Below are positions 15,884 to 24,747 of a stretch of 64,000 bases of DNA, in pieces; position 1 is the stretch's first letter; every line of letters begins with the position of its first letter. A model generated the notes under the pieces. The model was not told the origin of the DNA. It worked only from the letters and a program-made list of their open reading frames with translations, and made no database searches. Origin of the DNA: Mesorhizobium sp. L-8-3 (GTDB lineage Bacteria; Pseudomonadota; Alphaproteobacteria; Rhizobiales; Rhizobiaceae); assembly GCF_016756615.1 (NCBI RefSeq), contig NZ_AP023262.1, forward strand, positions 930,001-994,000, written 5' to 3'. The position numbers and the translations under genes were made by a program.

Positions 15884-16690
15884 ATGGAGATCCGTGTCAC
15901 CGGTGAAGGCGGGCTTTTGCTCGCAGGCGACGACGATTTCACCAGCTTCGCCGTCACCGTCGAGGCGAATGCCCGGTGCCGGGCAGCCGACGCTCTCAGG
16001 CCCATCGCCCGGCTCGACGGCGAGAGCAACGCCTGGATCGATCCGGAACAGCTGAGAGGCCTGGCGCCGCGCGCCGGGCACCCCGAATGGGAAAAGGGGT
16101 TCAGCGCCATGGTCGCCTATGCCGAACGCAAGGGCTGGGTGGATGCCAACGGCGCCATTCATGCCCACATCGTCGAGCGCGAGCCGGTCGTCGCGCAGAT
16201 GCCCCCCGTGGCCGTCGACGATTTCAAGCAGGCCATGCGCAACCTGGCCGGGGGCGTCGCCATCGTCGCGACCGGCGCGGACTCCGGGCGGCGCGGGATG
16301 ACCGTCACCGCAGTCACGTCCGTCTCGGCCGAACCGCCCTGCCTGCTCGTCTGCGTCAACCGCAGCGCCGAGGCGCATGACGTGATTGTCGCGAACGGCC
16401 GCTTCTCGGTCAATCTGCTCGACGTCGATCACAAGGAGCTCGCGCTTCGCTTTGCCGGGCAGGACGGTACGAAAGGCGCGTCACGCTTCGACGAGGGGCG
16501 CTGGGGCACCGGGGCGCTCGACCTTCCCGTCCTCGAGGATGCGCTCTGCGCGATCGAGTGCGAACTGATGGCGAGCCACGTCGTCGGCAGCCACAGCATG
16601 TTCGTCGGCAGCATCGTCGGCGTCGATTGCCGCGCCGGCGAGCCGCTGGTCAACTTCCAGGGCCGGTTGCAGACCCTTGAGGCAGCCTGA
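15884..16690 (+). CDS. flavin reductase family protein with unusual N-terminal extension
   Basis: This protein has 268 residues. From about residue 105 onward it is a typical HpaC-like flavin reductase: [55 protein letters not shown], and a [15 protein letters not shown] block near the end. Such reductases usually span about 160-180 residues. Residues 1-104 are an extra domain that is not recognised here; it has [24 protein letters not shown] near 66-89. It probably delivers reduced flavin to the LLM oxygenase encoded just upstream. The extra domain may link the reductase to its partner or sense a ligand. Confidence 0.82.
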   Translation: MEIRVTGEGGLLLAGDDDFTSFAVTVEANARCRAADALRPIARLDGESNAWIDPEQLRGLAPRAGHPEWEKGFSAMVAYAERKGWVDANGAIHAHIVEREPVVAQMPPVAVDDFKQAMRNLAGGVAIVATGADSGRRGMTVTAVTSVSAEPPCLLVCVNRSAEAHDVIVANGRFSVNLLDVDHKELALRFAGQDGTKGASRFDEGRWGTGALDLPVLEDALCAIECELMASHVVGSHSMFVGSIVGVDCRAGEPLVNFQGRLQTLEAA

Positions 16691-16697
16691 ACAGCCG

Positions 16698-17168
16698 ATG
16701 GGCGCGCTCGACGGCATTCGTGTCATCGACGCAAGTCGCGTTCCTGGCGGACCTTACCGTGGGCAGATCCTCGCCGACCATGGCGGCGACGTGATCAAGG
16801 TCGAGCCGCCCGAAGGTCACGAGACGGCGGCGCAATCGCGACGCGTTGCGCGCCATCCTCGAACAGGCGCTTGCCAAGCATCAGGCGGGCGAAATCGCCG
16901 AAGGGCTGATTACGTCCGGTGTGCCCTGCGCATCCGTGCGCGACATCGATGCCGTCGTCGCCGATCCCCACAGGCCGCGCGCGCAATGATCGTCGAGGTC
17001 GATGGCGTTCGCGGCGCGGCAAGTCCGGTCAGGCTGTCAGGCACGCCGGCGACCTATCGCCGGCGCCCGCCCGCCTTTGCCGAACATATCGACGCGATCC
17101 TGGGGGAGATCGGCATCGCCGGGGAGGAATTCGAAGGAGCCGTCGCAAGACAGATCCGCAACCCGTAG
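16698..17168 (+). pseudogene. CaiB/BaiF family CoA-transferase pseudogene with internal deletion
   Basis: The first 42 residues ([20 protein letters not shown] ... [10 protein letters not shown]) are a clean CaiB/BaiF N-terminus with the CoA-binding start. Directly after, near 16826-16840, the sequence jumps to the far C-terminal part in another frame ([23 protein letters not shown]). After one more shift near 16985 it ends with the family's last block ([10 protein letters not shown], then [15 protein letters not shown]). About 250 residues, including the region that holds the catalytic Asp, are missing. It is a deletion remnant and cannot encode an active CoA-transferase. The intact neighbours suggest the loss was compensated, perhaps by the ADP-forming ligase at 18333. 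Confidence 0.85.
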
Positions 17169-17181
17169 CGCGGGAGGAGAT

Positions 17182-18336
17182 ATGATCCGCGATCAGGCAA
17201 AGCTCGATCGGCTGCTGGCCGACGTGCGCGACTGGGTGCGCACCGTTGCGATCCCGAACGAGGAACGGGTCGCAGCCGCCGCCGAGGTGCCGGACGACAT
17301 CGTCTCGGACATGCGGGCGCGCGGCTATTTCGGCTGGAGCATTCCGGAAGAATATGGCGGCCTCGGCCTGACCGCGGAAGAACTCGTCACGGCGGCGCTC
17401 GAACTGTCGCAATGCGCCGTCGCCTTTCGCGCCCGCGTCGGCACCAATACCGGCATCGGCTCCGAAGCGCTGGTTGCCGACGGAACCGCGGACCAGAAGC
17501 GGCGCTTCCTGCCCGGACTGGCAAGCGGCTCCCTGACCGGCTGCCTGGCCTTGACGGAGCGCGATGCGGGCTCGGATGCGGCGGCGCTCGCCACCAGCGC
17601 GGTCCGCGACGGCGACACTTACGTCCTCAACGGCTCGAAGGCCTTCATCACCAACGCTCCGATCGCCGACCTCTTCACCGTTCTGGCGCGGACCGATCCG
17701 GACAATCGGGGCGCGCGCGGCGTCAGCGCCTTCGTCGTCGAGCGCGACACGCCGGGGCTTACCACCGGCGCACCCTACCGCAAGATGGGGCAGGCCGGCT
17801 CGCCCGTCTCCGAGGTTCACTTCGCCGATTGCCGCGTGCCGGCCGCCAACCTGATCGGCGGCGCGGAAAACATGGGCTTCCGCACGACGATGAAGGTGCT
17901 GAACAAGCAGCGGCTGCATCTCGCTGCATTGTGCATCGGCCCGGCGATCCGAATGCTCGACGAGGCGATCGGCCATGTGACGAGCCGCCGCCAGTTTGGC
18001 CGGCCGGTCAGCGACTTCCAGCTCGTCCAGGCCATGATTGCCGACTGCCAGACCGAAATCCACGCGGCCCGCGCGCTCGTTCTCGAAACGGCCCGCAAGC
18101 GCGACGCGGGGCGCGACACCAGCCTTGAATCCTCGATCTGCAAGTATTTCGCCTCGGAGATGTGCGGCCGCGTCGCCGACCGCGCCGTCCAGATGTTCGG
18201 CGGTTCGGGTTATGTCGCCGACTACAGCGCCATCGAGCGCTTCTACCGCGATGTCCGGCTGTTCCGTCTCTATGAGGGCACGAGCCAGATCCACCAACTC
18301 ACCATCGCCAAGCTGACATTGAAGGGCGCCCAATGA
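17182..18336 (+). CDS. acyl-CoA dehydrogenase
   Basis: This is a complete acyl-CoA dehydrogenase of 384 residues, the usual length. The substrate/FAD motif is CLALTERDAGSDAAAL (about 119-134) and FITNAPIADLFTVLART is near 155-171. SRRQFGRPVSDFQLVQ precedes the C-terminal helices. The catalytic base of medium-chain-type enzymes is present as Glu365 in LYEGTSQIHQ. A GGGAGGAGA ribosome site supports the ATG at 17182. Its stop overlaps the start of the ligase gene by ATGA. With that ligase it forms an activation-plus-dehydrogenation pair parallel to the one at 5530-9916. Confidence 0.92.
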   Translation: MIRDQAKLDRLLADVRDWVRTVAIPNEERVAAAAEVPDDIVSDMRARGYFGWSIPEEYGGLGLTAEELVTAALELSQCAVAFRARVGTNTGIGSEALVADGTADQKRRFLPGLASGSLTGCLALTERDAGSDAAALATSAVRDGDTYVLNGSKAFITNAPIADLFTVLARTDPDNRGARGVSAFVVERDTPGLTTGAPYRKMGQAGSPVSEVHFADCRVPAANLIGGAENMGFRTTMKVLNKQRLHLAALCIGPAIRMLDEAIGHVTSRRQFGRPVSDFQLVQAMIADCQTEIHAARALVLETARKRDAGRDTSLESSICKYFASEMCGRVADRAVQMFGGSGYVADYSAIERFYRDVRLFRLYEGTSQIHQLTIAKLTLKGAQ

Positions 18337-20501
18337 CGACCAGCACCTCCTTCGAGACGCTCTTCCGGCCGCGGTCCATCGCCATCGTCGGCGCAAGTTC
18401 CAACCCGCTCGCCATCGGCGGCCAGCCGATCAGATATCTGCGCGAGAAGGGCTTCGACGGCGACGTCTTCCCGATCAATCCGCGCCATGCCGAGATCGGC
18501 GGGCTGAAGAGCTATCCGAGCCTCGCCGCCCTGCCCTCGGCGCCGGACCTCGTCGTGGTTGCGGTGGCGGCCGCAATGGTTCCCGACATCATCCTGGAGG
18601 CGGGTCGGCTCGGCGTGCGCTTTGCCATCGTTTTCTCCTCCGGCTTCGCGGAAACGGGCCCCGACGGCGAGGCCCTGCAGGCGACGCTGGAGCGCGCGGC
18701 CGAGGAAGGCGGCATCCGCATCGTCGGCCCGAACTGCCAGGGCATGATGAACATTGCCGACGGCGTGCGGCTCGGCTTCGGCGTGCCGTACGGCCTCGAC
18801 TACGAGGTCGGCGGAACCAGCCTGACGTCGCAATCCGGCGCCTTCGGCAATTCGATCGTGATGGGGCTCAATGGCGAGGGCGTCGGCCTTCGCCACTACG
18901 TCTCGACCGGCAATGAAGCCGATGTAAGCACGCTCGACCTGATCGACGCATATCTCGACGATGACGGCACGACCTCGGTAGGCGCCTATGTCGAGGGCCT
19001 GCGCGATGGCGTCCGCCTGCGCCAGATCGCGCTGAAGGCGTTGCGCCTGCGCAAGCCGCTCGTGGTCTGGAAGGTCGGCAATACCGACAGCGGCGCCAGG
19101 GCGGCGGCCTCGCACACGGCCAATCTCGCTGGTCATGCCGGGCTCTACTTCAGCGCCTTCCGCCAGTTCGGCATCATCGACGTCGACGACATCGCCGACA
19201 TGGCCGACTGCCTGAAGGCGTTCGCGGCGCCCGAACTGCCTGCCTCAAACCGGGTGCTGATGGTCACGCTGTCGGGCGGCGCCGGCATCGCCATGACCGA
19301 CCGAACGGCGAGATACGACCTCGCGACGCCGCCCCTCGGAGACGGACTCTTCGGCGACCTGCGCAAGATCCTGCCCGCCTTCGCGAGCGTATCGAACCCG
19401 CTCGACGTGACCGCGGAGGCGATCAGCGGCGGAGAGGCGTTCGGCGAGGCCATCCGGCTCGCCGGGCAATCCGGCGCGTTCGACATGGTGGCGATCGGGC
19501 TTGCCGCGATCGGCGGCGTTGCGGCGACCCGCGCCGTGACGGCGATCGCGGACATGGCGCGCAGCACCGGCTTGCCGGTGACGGTGTCCTGGACGCCGAT
19601 CGACGAGGCGGCGTGCAAGGGCGTCGACCTGCTGCGCGACGCGGGCATCGCGGTCTACCCGACGCCGGCGCGCTGCATCCGCGGTCTTGGCGCCCTGTGG
19701 CGATTTGCCGAAGCACGGAAGCGCCTGGTGCAGATGTCGGCTGTGTCGTCGCCTGCTTTGACGCAGGGCGGCAGCACCGACCTGACCACGCTCAACGAAG
19801 CGGAGTCCAAGGCGATCCTCCGCGCAGCGGGCATTGAGGTGCCGAGCGAGAAGCTCGTTCGAAGCGCTGATGATGCGGTCGCCGCTGCCGGGACGATCGG
19901 CTATCCCGTCGTCCTCAAGATCGTCTCCCGGAATCTGCCGCACAAGTCGGATATCGGCGGCGTTCGGATCGGGCTCGGCGATGCCGCGGCCGTTCGCGCC
20001 GCCTATGAGGACATTGTCGCGATCCCCGCCCGTCTCGACCGTTCGGTCGAATTCGAAGGCGTGCTCGTCGCGCCGATGCTGCCGGGCGGCGTCGAGGTCA
20101 TCGTGGGCGGCATGTGCGACCCCGCGCTCGGACCGGCGGTCATGTTCGGCGCGGGCGGCGTCCATGCCGAGGCGTTCGGCGACGTGGCGTTCCGCCTTGC
20201 GCCCCTGACCCGGGGCGACGCCCTTGCCATGATCGCCGAGACGAAGGTTGCGGACCTGCTTGCAGGCTTTCGTGGAGCGCCTCCGGCCGATGTCGAGGCG
20301 CTCGTCGACCTGCTGCTGAAGGTCAGCACCATGTTGATCGATCAACGGAATTCCGTGTGCGAGGTCGACATGAACCCGGTATTCGTCCGCGTTCAAGGCG
20401 AAGGCGCAGACATTGCCGACGCAGTCGTTTCAGTAACCTCGGCAGGTCCAGACAAGGGCGAGCTGCAGCTTCTGCGCCCAGAACCCGCGCGCGAAGAATG
20501 A
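18333..20501 (+). CDS. acetate--CoA ligase (ADP-forming) family protein; acyl-CoA synthetase, second copy
   Basis: This is a 722-residue NDP-forming acyl-CoA synthetase. The CoA-binding domain begins RSIAIVGASSNPLAIGG (about 13-29). The His-loop region is RAAASHTANLAGHAGLYFSA (about 251-270). The ATP-grasp part includes VVLKIVSRNLPHKSDIGGV (about 525-543) and ends with CEVDMNPVFV. It has the same layout as the protein at 7787-9916 and is clearly homologous, but it differs at many positions, so it is an old paralogue and not a recent duplicate. It is translationally coupled to the acyl-CoA dehydrogenase before it. The substrate is unknown. Confidence 0.9.
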   Translation: MTTSTSFETLFRPRSIAIVGASSNPLAIGGQPIRYLREKGFDGDVFPINPRHAEIGGLKSYPSLAALPSAPDLVVVAVAAAMVPDIILEAGRLGVRFAIVFSSGFAETGPDGEALQATLERAAEEGGIRIVGPNCQGMMNIADGVRLGFGVPYGLDYEVGGTSLTSQSGAFGNSIVMGLNGEGVGLRHYVSTGNEADVSTLDLIDAYLDDDGTTSVGAYVEGLRDGVRLRQIALKALRLRKPLVVWKVGNTDSGARAAASHTANLAGHAGLYFSAFRQFGIIDVDDIADMADCLKAFAAPELPASNRVLMVTLSGGAGIAMTDRTARYDLATPPLGDGLFGDLRKILPAFASVSNPLDVTAEAISGGEAFGEAIRLAGQSGAFDMVAIGLAAIGGVAATRAVTAIADMARSTGLPVTVSWTPIDEAACKGVDLLRDAGIAVYPTPARCIRGLGALWRFAEARKRLVQMSAVSSPALTQGGSTDLTTLNEAESKAILRAAGIEVPSEKLVRSADDAVAAAGTIGYPVVLKIVSRNLPHKSDIGGVRIGLGDAAAVRAAYEDIVAIPARLDRSVEFEGVLVAPMLPGGVEVIVGGMCDPALGPAVMFGAGGVHAEAFGDVAFRLAPLTRGDALAMIAETKVADLLAGFRGAPPADVEALVDLLLKVSTMLIDQRNSVCEVDMNPVFVRVQGEGADIADAVVSVTSAGPDKGELQLLRPEPAREE

Positions 20502-20510
20502 CGTCGACCG

Positions 20511-21722
20511 TCACTCGCGAAGCAGCCGGGGAAGCGGATGACGAACCGGCCGGGATCGAAATCCCCGAACGGATCTTCGGAACAGGATCCATGACGGGCC
20601 GGGCCGGGTGACGCGATCCCTGCCCGCGCGCTGAAAACCGGCGCCGGGCGCGACGTCCGTGGCGGCCACCGTGGCTGCCACCGTGCCGACCCCCGGCGCG
20701 ACGTCATAGGTGATAGCGGCACGACCCAAGGCTTCGATCTCCCCAGCGTTGCCGGCCATCATCTCGTCGCAGTGCCGCAGCCGCACGACGCGGCGGCCAT
20801 CTCTGGCGAGGCTCACCATCATGTCGGCGATCTCGCGTGGGCTGGATTCCGGCCCTCCCCGCCGGCTTACCGGAATGCGTCCAGCCTCGCGGCGCGCCAG
20901 CTCCAGCACGTCGTCCGGAACGTGGTGGTCGAAGAGGACGACATCGGCCGCCTGCAGGGCCCGCACACTCTTCAAGGTCAGCAATTCGGCATCGCCCGGA
21001 ACCACAAGGAAGGTGACGTGACCGGTCCGGCCAACAGCCGATCCGACGGCAATCGCTTCGTGAAGCTCGGTTTCTGCATCGGCGGTGGGAGCCGGCCCGA
21101 AAGCGCGATCGACGAGCCTTTCCCAGAAGGCGCGGCGGCAGGGGCCCGGAGCAAGCCGTTCCGTCACGCGGTCGCGCAGCCGGCGCGCCAGGGCCGCCCA
21201 TTCGGCGAGCGCGGGCGGCAGCGAGGCCTCGATCCTGCGGCGGATCGCCTGGCCCAGGATCGGCGCGGCGCCCGAGGTGGAGATGCCGACCACGACGGGC
21301 GAGCGATTGACGATCGAGCCGAACTGGAAATGGCACAAGGCAGGCTTGTCGATGACGTTGCAGGCGGCACCCGCCGCTCGCGCGGCCGCCTCGAAACGAG
21401 CCGCCTCGTCATCGCCCTCGGCGTCCGCCAACGCCACGGCAGCACCTTCCAGGCTTGCCGCGTCCCAGACCCGCTGATGGTGAATGATTGCCGGTTCGCG
21501 ATCGATGACGCGGCGCATTTCGGAAGAAACGTCGCCGGCCGGCGCATAGACGTGGACATGCGCTCCGGCCGCCGCGAGCAATTCGGCCTTCCATGCCGCT
21601 CCGTCGGTGCCTCCCGCGACCACCGCGCGTTTGCCCTGGAGGTCGAGAAAGACCGGCAGGACACTGAGGGGCCGAATACGGGCCGGCGCCGGATCACTCG
21701 GCTGCCTGGATATGAGCTGCAT
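20511..21722 (-). CDS. cysG: siroheme synthase-like protein (CysG type) with truncated, motif-poor methyltransferase half
   Basis: The N-terminal half (about 20-230) is a normal precorrin-2 dehydrogenase/ferrochelatase unit. It has LPVFLDLQGKRAVVAGG and the NAD-site and dimer blocks ICHFQFGSIVNRSPVVVGIS-like (here ALCHFQFGS ... VVVGISTSGAAPILGQAIRR). The C-terminal SUMT half is altered. GxGPGD reads VVPGDAELLTL, and the RLKxGDPxxFGRGGEE motif reads RLRHCDEMMAGNAGEIE. About the last 100 residues of a normal 460-480 residue CysG are missing or unlike it. Methyltransferase activity is therefore doubtful, and precorrin-2 may come from another gene. ATG 21722 overlaps nasA by 29 bases. Siroheme is needed by NirB, which explains its place last in the nitrate operon. 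Confidence 0.8.
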   Translation of the reverse strand: MQLISRQPSDPAPARIRPLSVLPVFLDLQGKRAVVAGGTDGAAWKAELLAAAGAHVHVYAPAGDVSSEMRRVIDREPAIIHHQRVWDAASLEGAAVALADAEGDDEAARFEAAARAAGAACNVIDKPALCHFQFGSIVNRSPVVVGISTSGAAPILGQAIRRRIEASLPPALAEWAALARRLRDRVTERLAPGPCRRAFWERLVDRAFGPAPTADAETELHEAIAVGSAVGRTGHVTFLVVPGDAELLTLKSVRALQAADVVLFDHHVPDDVLELARREAGRIPVSRRGGPESSPREIADMMVSLARDGRRVVRLRHCDEMMAGNAGEIEALGRAAITYDVAPGVGTVAATVAATDVAPGAGFQRAGRDRVTRPGPSWILFRRSVRGFRSRPVRHPLPRLLRE

Positions 21723-24372
21723 CGATGATGGTCCTGATCTCGGAACGGCAGGAGCCGCAATTCGTGCCGGCATTGAGGGTTTTGCCGATGGCTTCCAGAT
21801 CGCGGCAACCCACGGCGACGGCGTCGGCAAGCTGGTTGACGCCGACATTGAAACAGGAACACACGATGCGCCCTGCGGATGGAACGGCCACGGGCGCGCG
21901 GCCGGACAACAGTGCCTGGCGCTCGGCCAGTGTCAGCGGAGCGCGTGAGCCGAGCTGCGAAACCAGCCAATCCCGCGCCGGGAGCTGACCCGGAGCTGCT
22001 ACCAGCAGCGCCTCGACCATCGCCCCGGCTTCGTCGACGACGGCCGCGCGGTAGGCGAGTCCACGCCGATCACGGTACTCCAGCATCCGGCCCGGATCGA
22101 ATGCTTCGAAAAATTTCCGGCAGAGCAGTATGCCTTGATCGGGCGTTTCGGTTCCTCCGAACTCGTAGACCCAGCCTCCTTCCACCTTCTGCCGGCTCCA
22201 ATACACGAAGCCGGTCGGCCGCAAGTCGCGCCGGCTCATCAGAACGCCGGTCCATGCCGTCTCCTCGCGCCTTATGCGGAAGGGCACATGCTTGAGCTCG
22301 GGCTGACCGGAGAAGGGGTCCGATATCGGCGAGGAAAGCGAGCCCGCGCCCGCATTGGCGGCGAAGTGGCCGCTCCAATGCATCGGCAGGAACGCCTGGC
22401 CCGGCCGCTGCGCATCGGTGACGCGCACCTTGGCGCGGGCGAAACCGTAGCGCGTCGAGAGATGCGCGAGATCGCCATCCTTCACCCCATTCGCGGCCGC
22501 ATCCCGAGGATGAAGATCGACGACAGGCTCGGGCGCATTCGCCATCAGGCGCGGCACGCGGCCGGTGCGCGTCATGGTGTGCCACTGGTCGCGCAGGCGG
22601 CCTGTATTGAGGGCTAGCGGGAAGGCGGTATCGACTGCGCCGGCGACACCTTCCTGCCTCACCGGCACAAAACGCGCGCGACCATCCGAGGTCGGAAAGC
22701 GCCCTCGCCCGAGAAGGCGATCCGAAGTCTCGCCTCCGGCGCGCGCCGGCCAGTGACGCGGCTCGAAGGTTTCGTAGCTCTCGTTGTCGAGAGTTGTCAG
22801 GGCGCCGATATCGAACAGCCTTTCCCCATCATTCTCGAAGGCGGAAAGTGCGGCATGTTCGCGGAAGATCGCCGCGGGACCGGCATAGTCGAACGAGCCG
22901 CCAAAACCCATGCGCTGTGCCACGTCGCAGATGATGCGCCAGTCGGCTCGCGCCTCACCCGGCGCCTGCATGAACGGTCTTTGACGCGACAGTCGACGCT
23001 CCGAATTGGTGACCATGCCGTCCTTCTCGCCCCAGGCGGCGGCCGGCAGGAAGACATCGGCATATCGGGTCGTGTCGGTTCGCGTGACATCGGACACGAC
23101 CACGAAATCGCAGGCCTTCAGTGCGGCGCGTACGCGGCCCGCATCCGGCATCGACACGGCCGGATTGGTGCCCATGATCCACAGCGCCTTGATCCGGCCG
23201 TCGCCGGCGGCCTGGAAAAGGTCGACCGCCTTCAGGCCGGCCTTGCGCGCCATGTCCGGCGCACCCCAGAAGCGGGCAACGCGATCGACATCCGCCGCCT
23301 GCTCGAAGCTCATATGGGCGGCAAGCTGGTTGGCGAGGCCGCCCACCTCGCGGCCGCCCATCGCATTGGGCTGGCCCGTGACCGAGAACGGCCCCATGCC
23401 CGGCATGCCGATGCGGCCCGTGGCGAGATGGCAGTTGACGATGGCGTTGACCTTGTCGGTGCCATGGGCGGATTGGTTCACGCCCTGGCTGTAGACGGTG
23501 ACCGTCCGTTCCGTCGCGGCGAAGAGTTCGAAGAACAGGCGCACATCGGCCGCGGCGAGGCCGCAGCCTTCGGCGACCCGCTCGACCGACGGCGCATCGG
23601 CCAGGGCTAGCGATACGGCGCTGTCGAAGCCAGACGTGCTGGCCGCACAATAGTTCTCATCGACCTTGCCGGCCCGCGCCAGATGCGCCAGCAGGCCGTT
23701 GAACAACAGCACGTCGGAACCCGGGTCGAGCGCAAGGTGAAGGTCGCCCTCCTGCGCCGTCGCGGTGCGGCGCGGATCGATCACGACGAGCCTCGATCCG
23801 CGCTCTTTCCGCGCCGCCAGCATGCGCTGGTAGAGGATCGGATGGCACCAGGCCGTATTGGACCCCACGAGCACGATCAGATCGGCTTGCTCGAAATCGT
23901 CATAGACGCCCGGAACGATATCCTCGCCGAAGGCCCGGCGGTGACCCGCGACCGACGACGCCATGCAAAGCCGCGAATTGGTGTCGATATTGCCGGAGCC
24001 GATGAAACCCTTCATCAGCTTGTTCGCGACGTAATAGTCCTCCGTCAGCAACTGGCCGGAGATGTAGAAGGCGACCGAGTCGGGACCGTGCGCCGCGACA
24101 GTCTCGGAAAACCTGCGAGCGACGAGGTCGAGAGCGGCATCCCAATCGACCCGTTTTCCTGCGATCTCGGGATGGAGCACGCGCCCGTCGAGGCCCATGG
24201 TTTCGGCCAGCGCCGACCCTTTCGAGCACAGCCTGCCGCGATTGGCGGGATGATCGGGGTCGCCGCGGACGGACACCTTGCCGCTCGCGGCGACCCTGGC
24301 CAGCACGCCGCAACCGACCCCGCAATAGGGACAGGTCGTCCTCACTTCGGGTGCCTGGCCTGCATCGCTCAT
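21694..24372 (-). CDS. nasA: assimilatory nitrate reductase catalytic subunit
   Basis: This is a cytoplasmic molybdenum bis-MGD enzyme that reduces nitrate to nitrite. The 892-residue product has an N-terminal 4Fe-4S motif (TCPYCGVGCGVL near 13-24, with the fourth Cys in NRGRLCSKGSAL). The molybdopterin domains follow, including SRLCMASSVAGHRRAFGED, where Cys is the probable Mo ligand. DxGTNxxV-type blocks such as WIMGTNPAVSMPDA are present, and the dinucleotide-binding domain lies near 590-730. A BFD-type 2Fe-2S domain closes the protein (VCSCFNVGVNQLADAV, then GTNCGSCRSEI), as in NasA proteins that take electrons from a separate partner or directly from NADH. No signal peptide is seen. It starts seven bases after nirD. 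Confidence 0.95.
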   Translation of the reverse strand: MSDAGQAPEVRTTCPYCGVGCGVLARVAASGKVSVRGDPDHPANRGRLCSKGSALAETMGLDGRVLHPEIAGKRVDWDAALDLVARRFSETVAAHGPDSVAFYISGQLLTEDYYVANKLMKGFIGSGNIDTNSRLCMASSVAGHRRAFGEDIVPGVYDDFEQADLIVLVGSNTAWCHPILYQRMLAARKERGSRLVVIDPRRTATAQEGDLHLALDPGSDVLLFNGLLAHLARAGKVDENYCAASTSGFDSAVSLALADAPSVERVAEGCGLAAADVRLFFELFAATERTVTVYSQGVNQSAHGTDKVNAIVNCHLATGRIGMPGMGPFSVTGQPNAMGGREVGGLANQLAAHMSFEQAADVDRVARFWGAPDMARKAGLKAVDLFQAAGDGRIKALWIMGTNPAVSMPDAGRVRAALKACDFVVVSDVTRTDTTRYADVFLPAAAWGEKDGMVTNSERRLSRQRPFMQAPGEARADWRIICDVAQRMGFGGSFDYAGPAAIFREHAALSAFENDGERLFDIGALTTLDNESYETFEPRHWPARAGGETSDRLLGRGRFPTSDGRARFVPVRQEGVAGAVDTAFPLALNTGRLRDQWHTMTRTGRVPRLMANAPEPVVDLHPRDAAANGVKDGDLAHLSTRYGFARAKVRVTDAQRPGQAFLPMHWSGHFAANAGAGSLSSPISDPFSGQPELKHVPFRIRREETAWTGVLMSRRDLRPTGFVYWSRQKVEGGWVYEFGGTETPDQGILLCRKFFEAFDPGRMLEYRDRRGLAYRAAVVDEAGAMVEALLVAAPGQLPARDWLVSQLGSRAPLTLAERQALLSGRAPVAVPSAGRIVCSCFNVGVNQLADAVAVGCRDLEAIGKTLNAGTNCGSCRSEIRTIIDAAHIQAAE

Positions 24373-24379
24373 ACCGCCG

Positions 24380-24709
24380 TCACTCCGCCGCCAACAGCGC
24401 CTCGCCGAGCGCGATCGAGATGCGTCCGTCCTCGACCCTGACCGGGATCGTCCTGACCGAGCCCTCGTCGGCTCCTGTCGCCTTCCCGGTTTCCAGCGAA
24501 ATCACCCAGTTGTGCAGCGGGCAGGTGACCGCCGCGCCGTGGACGATGCCCTGGCTGAGCGGACCGCGCTTGTGCGGGCAATGATCCTCGATGGCGAAGA
24601 TGCGATCGTCATGCGTGCGGAAGACGCCGATCCTGCCTTGCGGCGTCGTCACGCAACGCGCTCCGCGCTGCGGAATGTCGTCCATCGTGCCGATGTCGAA
24701 CCAGGTCAT
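24380..24709 (-). CDS. nirD: nitrite reductase (NADH) small subunit
   Basis: This is a Rieske-fold small subunit of assimilatory nitrite reductase, 109 residues. The cluster ligands are kept: Cys44 and His46 in DHCPHKRGPL, and a second Cys/His pair in VTCPLHNWVI near 63-72. Many NirD proteins lose these, so this one may carry a 2Fe-2S centre. It follows nirB by 38 bases, as in other nirBD operons. The ATG at 24709 gives the normal length; longer frames only extend into the nirB antisense region. Confidence 0.93.
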   Translation of the reverse strand: MTWFDIGTMDDIPQRGARCVTTPQGRIGVFRTHDDRIFAIEDHCPHKRGPLSQGIVHGAAVTCPLHNWVISLETGKATGADEGSVRTIPVRVEDGRISIALGEALLAAE

Positions 24710-24747
24710 GTGAAGCTGCCCTCTGTGGTCGGAGCGATCGCGGAACT

